Source: UBA5336 sp964412785
Lineage (GTDB): Bacteria > Pseudomonadota > Alphaproteobacteria > Caulobacterales > Hyphomonadaceae
Assembly (NCBI GenBank): GCA_964412785.1
Contig: CAYPQD010000073.1
Location: 1 to 10,670 of the forward strand
Reading direction: 5' to 3'
Length of the DNA: 10,670 nucleotides
Made by a program: the position numbers and the translations under genes. The notes beneath the pieces are model-generated. The model saw nothing but the letters and a program-made list of their open reading frames with translations. It did no database searches and was not told the DNA's origin. Positions 1 to 6,123 of the stretch are shown here, one piece after another (position 1 is the first letter of the stretch; each line of letters begins with the position of its first letter).

Positions 1-3
1 ACG

Positions 4-369
4 TCACAGCGCCTCCACGCGCATCCAGATGCCCTCGCGCTCACCGACGCGGCGCTCCACCAGCAGGCGGGCGACCTGGTGGTCGTCGTGGAAGGCGTAG
101 CCGTTGACGCTGTCGAGCAGCGCCTTGGCGAGGTTGTCGAGGTCCATCCAGGGCGGGTCGCCGGTATATTCCATGACGATATGGACCGCGTAGTCACCAT
201 GGCCGGGGCGCAGGCGGAATTCCTTGCGGAAGAACTCCCTGACCAGCGGCTTGTAGTATTTTGTCTGCGTCGTCAGCCCGTGACAGCGCACCTCAAGGGC
301 GCCGTCTTCATTCAGCCGCGCGCGCACCTTGCCATTCGATGTCCAGCCCGCCTCGCCCAAGCGCCGCAC
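4..369 (-). CDS. RusA-family crossover junction endodeoxyribonuclease
   Basis: RusA-type enzymes are small dimeric nucleases that resolve Holliday junctions; most known members come from phages or prophages. Counting from the GTG at 369, the protein has 121 residues, close to E. coli RusA (120). The family signature is clear near the C-terminus: an acidic D-L-D-N cluster (residues 76-79), a lysine at 82 (DNxxK), an aspartate at 86, then D-D-x-Q-V (95-99). These match the Mg2+-binding aspartates and catalytic lysine of RusA. The start is uncertain. GTG at 369 has AAGG 6 nt upstream. TTG at 360 has GAGGAG 8 nt upstream. GTG at 408 gives 134 residues but would put the ribosome site inside the divergent DUF29 gene. 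No other phage gene is visible nearby, so this looks like a resident or relict copy. The family call is firm; the cellular role is inferred. Confidence 0.85.
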   Translation of the reverse strand: MRRLGEAGWTSNGKVRARLNEDGALEVRCHGLTTQTKYYKPLVREFFRKEFRLRPGHGDYAVHIVMEYTGDPPWMDLDNLAKALLDSVNGYAFHDDHQVARLLVERRVGEREGIWMRVEAL

Positions 370-377
370 TCCTCGCC

Positions 378-402
378 TTGCTGCCTGCCGCCGTGATATA
401 GG
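378..402 (+). promoter_or_regulatory. Possible promoter or SD region of DUF29 copy 1
   Basis: TTGCTGC (378-384), ten bases, then GATATAGG (395-402) loosely resemble the Caulobacter housekeeping promoter pattern TTGaCgS-N10-14-GCtANAWC. The -10-like block starts 15 nt before the ATG, which would give a leaderless or nearly leaderless transcript. The same bases also contain AGGA (400-403) at 6 nt spacing, a reasonable Shine-Dalgarno site, so the two readings compete. This segment would be inside rusA if that gene used its farthest start. Confidence 0.3.
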
Positions 403-409
403 ATGCACG

Positions 410-892
410 ATGGCCGATGATCTGCGTTCCCTGCCCGATGCCGGGCTGTATGAGGAGGATTTCTTCCTCTGGTCGGAACGTCAGGCACGTCTCATCCGCG
501 AGCACGCCGACGCGCTCGCCGAGCTGGGCCTTGATGTCGCCCACCTGGAAGAGGAGGTGGGAGACTTGGGACGCGCGGAACTCAATCAGGTCCTCGGACT
601 GACCCGGCACATTGTCGAGCACCTCTACAAACTCGCCTGGTCGCGCGCCAGCGACCCGCGACCGGGCTGGATCCGCGAGATCCTTGTCGCCCGAAGCAAT
701 ATCGAGGACCGCATCACACCGACACTCCGCCGCAAGGTCGAGGAACGCCTCGACGTCCTGCACGGGCAGGCCGCCCGCATCGCGGCGCTGTCCTTCGCGA
801 CCCACGAGCCGGACACGCCGACCGATGACACCCTGCGCTGGACGCTCCCTGAAATCCTCGGCGAGGCGGGCGACCCGCTGGACGCCGCCTGA
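410..892 (+). CDS. DUF29 domain-containing protein, copy 1
   Basis: The protein has 160 residues, the usual size for DUF29, a family of small helical proteins of unknown function, often found in multiple copies per genome. Family hallmarks are visible: Y14-x-x-D17-F-x-x-W21-x-x-x-Q25 near the N-terminus, an acidic L-D-x-x-x-L-E-E-E segment (41-49) followed by L-G (53-54), H71-L-x-K-L-x-W77, and a Pro-rich stretch ending in Trp (82-87). No signal peptide or membrane segment is seen. The ATG at 410 is chosen because it is the first start after AGGA and matches the equivalent start in copy 2; the frame is open farther upstream, but that extension is not shared with copy 2. Copy 1 differs from copy 2 at three residues: Ser7, Asp10 and Glu15. 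I do not assign a function. Confidence 0.85.
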   Translation: MADDLRSLPDAGLYEEDFFLWSERQARLIREHADALAELGLDVAHLEEEVGDLGRAELNQVLGLTRHIVEHLYKLAWSRASDPRPGWIREILVARSNIEDRITPTLRRKVEERLDVLHGQAARIAALSFATHEPDTPTDDTLRWTLPEILGEAGDPLDAA

Positions 893-900
893 CCCTCGCC

Positions 901-925
901 TTGCCACCGGCCGGCGTGTTAGAAG
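901..925 (+). promoter_or_regulatory. Possible promoter of DUF29 copy 2
   Basis: TTGCCAC (901-907), ten bases, then GTTAGAAG (918-925) fit the Caulobacter-type pattern better than the equivalent site in copy 1. The -10-like block starts 15 nt before the ATG at 933. No good Shine-Dalgarno site is present; AGAAG (921-925) is the nearest. The sequence lies in the diverged part of the duplication, so the two copies may be expressed differently. Confidence 0.3.
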
Positions 926-932
926 ATGCAGG

Positions 933-1415
933 ATGGCCGATGATTTGCGCCCCCTGCCCGAGGCCGGGCTGTATGATGAGGATTTCTTCCTCTGGTCGGA
1001 GCGTCAGGCGCGTCTCATCCGCGAGCACGCCGACGCGCTCGCCGAGCTGGGCCTTGATGTCGCCCACCTGGAAGAGGAGGTGGGAGACTTGGGACGCGCG
1101 GAACTCAATCAGGTCCTCGGACTGACCCGGCACATTGTCGAGCACCTCTACAAACTCGCCTGGTCGCGCGCCAGCGACCCGCGACCGGGCTGGATCCGCG
1201 AGATCCTTGTCGCCCGAAGCAATATCGAGGACCGCATCACACCGACACTCCGCCGCAAGGTCGAGGAACGCCTCGACGTCCTGCACGGGCAGGCCGCCCG
1301 CATCGCGGCGCTGTCCTTCGCGACCCACGAGCCGGACACGCCGACCGATGACACCCTGCGCTGGACGCTCCCTGAAATCCTCGGCGAGGCGGGCGACCCG
1401 CTGGACGCCGCCTGA
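933..1415 (+). CDS. DUF29 domain-containing protein, copy 2
   Basis: This 160-residue paralogue is identical to copy 1 from residue 18 onward at protein level and from codon 27 onward at DNA level. The only protein differences are Pro7 for Ser, Glu10 for Asp and Asp15 for Glu, so both copies should fold and act alike. It has the same DUF29 marks: Y14..D17-F..W21..Q25, the E-E-E segment, the H-L-x-K-L-x-W helix and the Trp after the Pro-rich loop. The reading frame stays open upstream through copy 1 in another frame, but the ATG at 933 is homologous to the copy 1 start. Its 3' end carries the -35-like element proposed for fumC. The function is unknown. Both copies are intact, with no frameshift or stop. 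Confidence 0.85.
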   Translation: MADDLRPLPEAGLYDEDFFLWSERQARLIREHADALAELGLDVAHLEEEVGDLGRAELNQVLGLTRHIVEHLYKLAWSRASDPRPGWIREILVARSNIEDRITPTLRRKVEERLDVLHGQAARIAALSFATHEPDTPTDDTLRWTLPEILGEAGDPLDAA

Positions 1416-1431
1416 CCCGCCCTGCTAAACG
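1402..1431 (+). promoter_or_regulatory. Probable fumC promoter (Caulobacter-type)
   Basis: TGGACGC (1402-1408) differs at one position from TTGACGS, and GCTAAACG (1424-1431) matches most of GCtANAWC; the spacer is 15 nt, one more than the usual 10-14. The -35 lies inside the last codons of DUF29 copy 2. Transcription would begin close to 1438, so the message would start at or near the upstream ATG (1438) or carry a leader of about 36 nt to the ATG at 1474. The same -35-like bases occur at the end of copy 1 (879-885) but no -10 follows there. Confidence 0.45.
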
Positions 1432-1473
1432 CCGCGCATGGCAAGGCGCACGAGACGACAAGGGGCGAAAGCG

Positions 1474-2883
1474 ATGGCAGAAACCGGCATGAACGGCGAG
1501 ACCCGCACAGAAACCGACAGCTTCGGCCCGCTGGAGGTGCCCGCCGACCGATATTACGGGGCCCAGACGGCCCGCTCCCTGCTCAACTTCCCGATCGGGA
1601 CCGAGACCATGCCCAAGCCGCTCATTCGCGCGCTCGGCATTGTCAAGCGCTCTGCCGCGCTCGCCAACAAGCGTCTCGACACTCTCGAGCCGCGCCTGGC
1701 CGATGCCATCGCGAGCGCGGCCGGCGAGGTTGCCGAGGGCAAGCTCGACGCGCACTTTCCCCTGTCGGTCTGGCAGACGGGCTCGGGCACCCAGTCCAAC
1801 ATGAACGCCAATGAGGTGATCGCCAACCGGGCGATCGAGACGCTCGGTGGGGTGATTGGCTCCAAGCAGCCGGTCCATCCCAACGACCACGTCAACCGCT
1901 CGCAGAGCTCCAATGATACCTTCCCGACCGCCATGCACATTGCCGCCGCAGAGGAGATCGAGCACGCCCTCAAGCCAGCCTTATCCCGGCTGCGCAATGC
2001 CCTTAACGACAAGGCCCGGGCCTTTCGTGATATCATCAAGATCGGGCGCACCCACACCCAGGACGCCACGCCGCTGACCCTTGGCCAGGAATTGTCAGGC
2101 TATGTCGCCCAGCTCGACCTTGGCCTGCGCCGCATTGATGAGGGGCTCGCCTATCTGTTCCCGCTCGCCCAGGGCGGCACCGCCGTCGGCACCGGCCTCA
2201 ACGCCCGGCCGGGCTTTGCCGAGGCCTTCGCTGAGGAAGTCGCCGCCTATACGCGCCTGCCCTTTGTCACCGCACCCAACAAGTTCGAGGCCCTGGCGGC
2301 TCATGACGCCATGGTGTCGGCCCATGGCGCACTGAATACGCTGGCGGCGAGCCTGTTCAAGATCGCCAATGACATCCGCTTCCTCGGCTCCGGCCCCCGC
2401 TCCGGCCTTGGCGAACTGGCCCTGCCGGAGAACGAGCCCGGCTCCTCGATCATGCCGGGCAAGGTCAACCCGACCCAGTGCGAGGCAATGACCATGGTCT
2501 GCACCCAGGTCATCGGCAACCATACCACCATCACCTTCGCTGGCAGCCAGGGCCATTTCGAGCTCAACGTCTACAAGCCGGTGATTGCCTACGCCATGCA
2601 GCAGTCGATCCGCCTTCTGGCCGACGCCTGCAACAGCTTCACCGAGCGCTGCGTCACCGGCATCGAGGCCAACCGCGAACGGATCGCCGACCTGATGGAG
2701 CGCTCGCTCATGCTGGTCACCGCGCTCGCCCCCGAGATCGGCTATGACCGCGCCACGCAGATCGCCAAGAAGGCGCACAAGGAAGGCACCACACTCAAAG
2801 AGGCCGCCCTTGCCCTCGGCTATGTCGACGAGGCAACCTATGACCGCGTTGTCCGCCCGGAGGACATGATCGGCCCGCGCTGA
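1474..2883 (+). CDS. fumC: Class II fumarate hydratase (fumarase C)
   Basis: FumC is the iron-independent cytosolic TCA-cycle enzyme that interconverts fumarate and L-malate as a homotetramer. From the ATG at 1474 it has 469 residues (E. coli 467) and aligns along its full length. Visible active-site motifs are W-Q-T-G-S-G-T-Q-S-N-M-N (about 92-103), H-P-N-D-H-V-N plus S-Q-S-S-N-D (about 130-145), G-R-T-H-x-Q-D-A with the conserved His194, and the superfamily signature loop G-S-S-I-M-P-G-K-V-N with Ser324/Ser325. The start at 1474 is preferred because AAGGGG lies 8 nt upstream. An in-frame ATG at 1438 would add 12 basic residues; it has no Shine-Dalgarno site but sits where transcription probably starts, so leaderless initiation there is possible. 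The gene converges on secF with 15 bp between stop codons and no visible terminator. The product is certain; the start is fairly sure. Confidence 0.97.
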   Translation: MAETGMNGETRTETDSFGPLEVPADRYYGAQTARSLLNFPIGTETMPKPLIRALGIVKRSAALANKRLDTLEPRLADAIASAAGEVAEGKLDAHFPLSVWQTGSGTQSNMNANEVIANRAIETLGGVIGSKQPVHPNDHVNRSQSSNDTFPTAMHIAAAEEIEHALKPALSRLRNALNDKARAFRDIIKIGRTHTQDATPLTLGQELSGYVAQLDLGLRRIDEGLAYLFPLAQGGTAVGTGLNARPGFAEAFAEEVAAYTRLPFVTAPNKFEALAAHDAMVSAHGALNTLAASLFKIANDIRFLGSGPRSGLGELALPENEPGSSIMPGKVNPTQCEAMTMVCTQVIGNHTTITFAGSQGHFELNVYKPVIAYAMQQSIRLLADACNSFTERCVTGIEANRERIADLMERSLMLVTALAPEIGYDRATQIAKKAHKEGTTLKEAALALGYVDEATYDRVVRPEDMIGPR

Positions 2884-2898
2884 AGCCAGCCCGCCCCG

Positions 2899-3873
2899 TC
2901 AGCCGGCGCCCTGGAAACCCGGCACGTCTTCCAACGGCTTCTTCTCGCGCGCCACACCCGTGGTCCGGATGATTGCGGAGGCGACGAAGATCGACGAATA
3001 CGTCCCGATGGCCACGCCGAAGATCAGCGCAAAGCTCATGCCCCGGAGCACCGGCCCACCAAGCAGGAAGATCGCGAGGAGGGCGACCAGCGTCGTGCCC
3101 GAAGTCAGCAGCGTGCGCGACAGGGTGCCGTTGAGAGCGAGATCGATGACCTGCCCAAGCGGCATCTTCTTGTACTTGCGCATCTCCTCGCGCACCCTGT
3201 CGAAGACGACGACCGTGTCATTCATCGAATAGCCGATGATCGTCAGCAGGGCGGCAATGGTGGTCAGGTCGAACTCCAGCCCTGTCAGCGAAAACACGCC
3301 GAGCGTTATGATGACATCATGGGCGAGTGCGGCGACTGCGCCGATGGAGAACTGCCACTCGAAACGGAACCAGATATACACAAGCATCAGCACGAGGGCG
3401 GTGACCAGAGCGGTCACGCCGGCCCGGAGCAATTCGCCCGATACCTTCGGCCCGACGGCCGCACTTGAGCGAAACTGCTCATCGGTCAGCGAGAAGGCCT
3501 CCGTCAGCGCCTTGCGGACACGGTCATTGGCCTCCTGCTGGGCCGATTCCGCGTCCTCACCCGCACCATCCTGCGTCTTGAACTTGATGACGAAGACAGG
3601 CTGCGCCGCGACACCGGTGGCGATCGCCTCGGTCACCTGCACGTCGCCGAGGCCGAGGCCGCCAACCACGCCGCGCACCGCGTCGATCTCCACCCCTGCC
3701 GGTTTCTCGATCTCGATAACCGACCCGCCGGCGAAATCGACCCCGAAATTGAGGCCGCGCGTCGCCAGCAGGGCGATCGAGGCGAGGATCAGCACAGCCG
3801 ACAGGATAAACGCCCCCGCCCGCGCGCTCATGAACGGGATATGTGTGCCTTCGGGGATCAGCCTGAGGCCCAT
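2899..3873 (-). CDS. secF: Protein translocase subunit SecF
   Basis: SecF pairs with SecD in the inner membrane; the complex uses the proton gradient to pull exported proteins through SecYEG from the periplasmic side. The protein has 324 residues (E. coli 323) and the standard layout: a first membrane helix (about 19-38), the G-L-N-F-G-V-D-F-A-G-G motif (40-50), a periplasmic domain (to about 148), then five helices (about 150-168, 174-197, 202-226, 258-274, 279-302). The motif Y-S-M-N-D219-T-V-V-V-F-D-R-V-R-E-E in the fourth helix holds the aspartate equivalent to E. coli SecF D213, needed for proton coupling. The ATG at 3873 has a strong AGGAGGG 8 nt upstream, and the secD stop is 12 bp away, so the two are co-transcribed. 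The usual alphaproteobacterial downstream neighbour (Mth938-like) is absent; fumC converges here. Confidence 0.97.
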   Translation of the reverse strand: MGLRLIPEGTHIPFMSARAGAFILSAVLILASIALLATRGLNFGVDFAGGSVIEIEKPAGVEIDAVRGVVGGLGLGDVQVTEAIATGVAAQPVFVIKFKTQDGAGEDAESAQQEANDRVRKALTEAFSLTDEQFRSSAAVGPKVSGELLRAGVTALVTALVLMLVYIWFRFEWQFSIGAVAALAHDVIITLGVFSLTGLEFDLTTIAALLTIIGYSMNDTVVVFDRVREEMRKYKKMPLGQVIDLALNGTLSRTLLTSGTTLVALLAIFLLGGPVLRGMSFALIFGVAIGTYSSIFVASAIIRTTGVAREKKPLEDVPGFQGAG

Positions 3874-3880
3874 CTGTGTG

Positions 3881-3888
3881 CCCTCCTA
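3881..3888 (-). promoter_or_regulatory. Strong secF ribosome binding site overlapping the secD stop
   Basis: Read on the minus strand the bases are TAGGAGGG: the secD stop codon TAG is the first part of the AGGAGGG site of secF, 8 nt before its ATG. A ribosome finishing secD ends directly on the secF initiation site, a layout typical of translational coupling, which fits the need for matched SecD and SecF amounts. Confidence 0.75.
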
Positions 3889-5580
3889 GATGCTCAGTGT
3901 CTTCGGCCGCGCGGTCCGCAGCCAGATCACCGAGATCCAGCGTGTCACCACGAAGGCGGTGAAGACGGAGGTGACAATGCCAATGGCCAGCGTGACCGCA
4001 AATCCCTTCACCGGACCCGAACCAAGCAGGTACAGGATCGAGGCGGCGATGAACGTGGTGATGTTGGCATCCATGATCGTCGACAGCGCCTTCTCATAGC
4101 CGACCTGGACAGCCGTCAGCGGTGACCGGCCGGCCGCCCGCTCCTCCCGGATCCGCTCGAACACGAGCACATTGGCGTCCACCGCCATGCCGATGGTCAG
4201 GATGATCCCGGCAATCCCGGGCAGGGTCAGGGTCGCGCCGAGCCCCGACAGGGCGCCGAGAATCAGCACGATGTTGGCCACCAGGGAGAGCACGGCAAAC
4301 AGTCCGAACCGGCCATAGACCAGCGCCACGCACACCGCCACCAGCAACAGCCCGATCAGGCTGGCCGTGGTGCCGGCGCGGATCGAATCCGCGCCAAGGC
4401 CCGGACCGACGGTGCGCTCCTCGATAAAGGTGAGCTTGGCCGGCAGTTCACCCGCCTCGATGATTGCCGCCAGGTCGAGCGCCTCTTCCATTGTGAACTG
4501 GCCGGTGATCTGCACACTGCCGCCATAGATCGGCTCGTTGATCCGCGGCGAAGACATCACCCGCCCGTCCAGTATGATCGCAAAGCGCCGGTCGACATTC
4601 TCCTCCGTCACCTTCGAGAAGCGCTCCTGTCCGCGCCCGCTCAGGCGGAAGTCTACCGCCGGGGAGTTGTCGTCAGGGTCGAAGCCCTGATTGGCGGAGG
4701 CTATATCGCTGCCGGTGACCGAGGGCAGGTTGGCCGCAAGCACCGGCACCCCGTTCTCGTCATCGATCAGGAACCAGCCGGGCGGCGCGCGGCCGGTCTC
4801 GACCGCGCGGCTGATCGTCGACGGGGTGGTATCGAGCAGGGTAAAGGTCAGTTGCCCGGCCTGGCTGAGAAGATCCTTCAGTCGCGCCGGGTCCGGCTCG
4901 CCGGGCGCCTCCAGGATGATCCGGTCATCACCCTGCGGCTGCACGGCGATCTCCGACACGCCCTCGGGGTCGACCCGCCGGCGGACAATCTCCATCGTCT
5001 TGCGCAGGGCGTCACGCTGGAAGGCAGAGCGAGCCGCATCGGTCAGGCGGACCTCGATCACGATGTCGGACAATGGGTTGATGTCATAGGTGCGCTGCCC
5101 GCCAAGTGCGCCGTCGACAGGCGTATTCAGCTGGCGGATGCGGCGCAGCGCCTTGTCCAGGCTGTCTGCTTCGAGCCGGCGCTCATTGAGGCGCACCAAC
5201 AGGCTCTCACCCTCCACCTCGGCAAGGCCATAGACGCGGTCGGCCCGCTGATTGAGCGCCTGCTGCACGTCGGCAGCCAGCACGGTCAGGCGGTTGGTGA
5301 CCACGTCGTCAGGCTGGATTTCCATCAGAAGGTAGACCCCGCCCTGCAGGTCGAGACCGAGATTGATCTTGCTGCTCGGCAGGATACCCGGCCACCACGA
5401 CGCCTCGGCTGCATTGCGCTCGCGCACATACTCAGCAAGGTTTTCAGGCGTCTGGACCGCTGGCGGGCGCGGCTCGATGCCGAGAAACGTGTTGGAAAAT
5501 GCGTTCGGAAGGGCCAGCAGCGCCCCCCACAGGAGCACGCCGGCGATCAGGGCAACCTTCCAGGGCGGAAACTGAAGCAT
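3886..5580 (-). CDS. secD: Protein translocase subunit SecD
   Basis: SecD is the larger partner of SecF in the proton-driven export accessory complex. It has 564 residues, shorter than E. coli (615) but normal for many bacteria. A first membrane helix (about 9-29) is followed by a large periplasmic part (about 30-390) that contains the G-L-D-L-Q-G-G motif (75-81), the P1 domain and the C-terminal P1/P4 hinge (E-R-T-V-G-P-x-L-G-x-D-S). Five helices (about 398-555) complete it. The fourth-helix motif G-M-A-V-D468-A-N-V-L-V-F-E-R-I-R-E-E carries the aspartate equivalent to E. coli SecD D519. The ATG at 5580 lies 50 bp after the yajC stop; GAGA at about 8 nt is only a weak ribosome site. It belongs to the yajC-secD-secF operon. 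Confidence 0.97.
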   Translation of the reverse strand: MLQFPPWKVALIAGVLLWGALLALPNAFSNTFLGIEPRPPAVQTPENLAEYVRERNAAEASWWPGILPSSKINLGLDLQGGVYLLMEIQPDDVVTNRLTVLAADVQQALNQRADRVYGLAEVEGESLLVRLNERRLEADSLDKALRRIRQLNTPVDGALGGQRTYDINPLSDIVIEVRLTDAARSAFQRDALRKTMEIVRRRVDPEGVSEIAVQPQGDDRIILEAPGEPDPARLKDLLSQAGQLTFTLLDTTPSTISRAVETGRAPPGWFLIDDENGVPVLAANLPSVTGSDIASANQGFDPDDNSPAVDFRLSGRGQERFSKVTEENVDRRFAIILDGRVMSSPRINEPIYGGSVQITGQFTMEEALDLAAIIEAGELPAKLTFIEERTVGPGLGADSIRAGTTASLIGLLLVAVCVALVYGRFGLFAVLSLVANIVLILGALSGLGATLTLPGIAGIILTIGMAVDANVLVFERIREERAAGRSPLTAVQVGYEKALSTIMDANITTFIAASILYLLGSGPVKGFAVTLAIGIVTSVFTAFVVTRWISVIWLRTARPKTLSI

Positions 5581-5630
5581 GGGCGGTGTCTCAGGACCTC
5601 TGCAAGGGGGTTAGCCGGCGGCGCCGTCGG

Positions 5631-6005
5631 TCAGTCATTGGCTGCGACCGGCTCGCTCTTGTTGCGCACGGCAGAAATCATGGAGCGGGCAACGCGCACG
5701 CGCACATTGTCTGCCAGCTCCACTGTCACCTCCTCATCGCTGATCTTGGTGAGCCGGCCGATCAGGCCGCCATAGGTCACAACCGTGTCGCCCTTCTTGA
5801 GGTTGGCAATCATCTCCTGTTGGCGCTTGCGCTGCTGCTGCTGCGGGCGGATCAGGAGGAAGTAGAAGATCAGGATCAGCGGAATGAAGAACAGGAGCTG
5901 GCCGAGGATGCCGGCGCCGCCGGTCGGCGAACTCCCCTCCTGGGCGAGGGCCGGCGCGGCAGTCAGGGCGACGAAAAGGCCTAGGGCGGAAAGTCGGTGG
6001 ATCAT
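5631..6005 (-). CDS. yajC: Preprotein translocase subunit YajC
   Basis: YajC is a small inner-membrane protein that co-purifies with SecDF; its exact role is unclear. The protein has 124 residues. The YajC core is clear: a hydrophobic helix (about 34-52), then L-I-R-P-Q-Q-Q-Q-R-K-R-Q, then the soluble K-K-G-D-T-V-V-T-Y-G-G-L-I-G motif (about 70-83). It has an extra N-terminal stretch of about 21 residues that looks like a signal peptide (M-I-H-R, hydrophobic core, A-x-A-L-A before Q22), so the mature protein may have only one helix after cleavage. E. coli YajC (110 residues) lacks this; many alphaproteobacterial YajC proteins begin with a shorter similar A-x-A-Q stretch. The ATG at 6005 is chosen because it starts the signal-like segment; the open frame continues upstream only as a shadow of pcm. 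The Shine-Dalgarno site is poor. It is first in its operon, with a promoter just upstream. Confidence 0.93.
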   Translation of the reverse strand: MIHRLSALGLFVALTAAPALAQEGSSPTGGAGILGQLLFFIPLILIFYFLLIRPQQQQRKRQQEMIANLKKGDTVVTYGGLIGRLTKISDEEVTVELADNVRVRVARSMISAVRNKSEPVAAND

Positions 6006-6045
6006 GGGGTGGGCTCGTCCGGGCTCTCGGGGAAACGAAGACGCC

Positions 6046-6074
6046 CCTATACGTGGCGCCCGGCGCCATGGCAA
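6046..6074 (-). promoter_or_regulatory. Probable promoter of the yajC-secD-secF operon
   Basis: On the minus strand, TTGCCA (6074-6069), a 17-bp spacer and TATAGG (6051-6046) make a good sigma70-type promoter. Transcription would begin near 6039, giving a leader of about 34 nt before yajC. The intergenic position between pcm and yajC and the change from one gene set to the next support separate transcription of the Sec genes. The call rests on motif match only. Confidence 0.5.
6054..6068. promoter_or_regulatory. Perfect 15-bp inverted repeat inside the yajC promoter spacer
   Basis: TGGCGCCCGGCGCCA consists of two 7-bp arms, TGGCGCC and GGCGCCA, around one central base. It fills almost the whole spacer between the proposed -35 and -10. 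Position and symmetry suggest an operator for a dimeric regulator, although symmetric GC-rich words also arise by chance in such DNA. I cannot name a regulator. Confidence 0.4.
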
Positions 6075-6095
6075 ACAACCCGCCTGCGACAGCGC

Positions 6096-6112
6096 GCTGC
6101 GCGCGGCGCAGC
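6096..6112 (-). other. GC-rich hairpin downstream of pcm
   Basis: GCTGCG and CGCAGC (6-bp perfect arms) flank a 5-nt loop in the 118-bp gap after the pcm stop codon. It could slow or end transcription of the upstream operon, but no run of U follows directly (GGTTGTTT comes about 17 nt later), so it is not a standard intrinsic terminator. It could also protect a 3' end. Confidence 0.3.
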
Positions 6113-6123
6113 CGCCCCCGCCT

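Larger units (their letters stand above)
371..1418 (+). repeat. Tandem direct duplication, 523-bp unit (two DUF29 gene copies)
   Basis: Two head-to-tail units, about 371-893 and 894-1416, each hold a short upstream region and one complete DUF29 gene. Positions 488-895 and 1011-1418 are identical over 408 bp by direct comparison. In the first 117 bp of the unit I count 15 differences: 8 of 39 before the start codon and 7 of 78 in codons 1-26. The unit begins with CCTCGCCTTG (371 and 894). The matching bases CC at 371-372, 894-895 and 1417-1418 suggest very short homology at the junctions. The left edge coincides with the proposed rusA start codon. Confidence 0.95.

Noticed and set aside
612..932. 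N-terminal extension of DUF29 copy 2 into copy 1
   Set aside because: The extension is an out-of-frame reading of copy 1 (Arg/Ser-rich), and the ATG at 933 is homologous to the copy 1 start.
371..1418. The DUF29 direct repeat as a mobile element or CRISPR-like array
   Set aside because: There are only two full-gene units, no terminal inverted repeats, no transposase, and no spacer-repeat pattern; it is a gene duplication.
4..2883. RusA plus paired DUF29 genes as a new defence or toxin-antitoxin system
   Set aside because: There is no conserved operon (the genes are divergent), DUF29 has no known toxin or defence role, and neighbours are housekeeping genes; the sequence gives no support beyond proximity.
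2884..2898. Bidirectional terminator between fumC and secF
   Set aside because: The gap is only 15 bp and I found no hairpin with a U run in it or at the adjoining gene ends.
5615..5630. Inverted repeat CCGGCGGCGCCGTCGG after yajC as a terminator
   Set aside because: The stem has an A/C mismatch on the transcribed strand, only a 4-nt loop, no U run, and it would separate genes that should be co-transcribed.
4852..5775. A 307-codon plus-strand open frame opposite secD and yajC
   Set aside because: It is antisense to strong housekeeping genes, its translation matches no family I know, and it has no supporting start signals.
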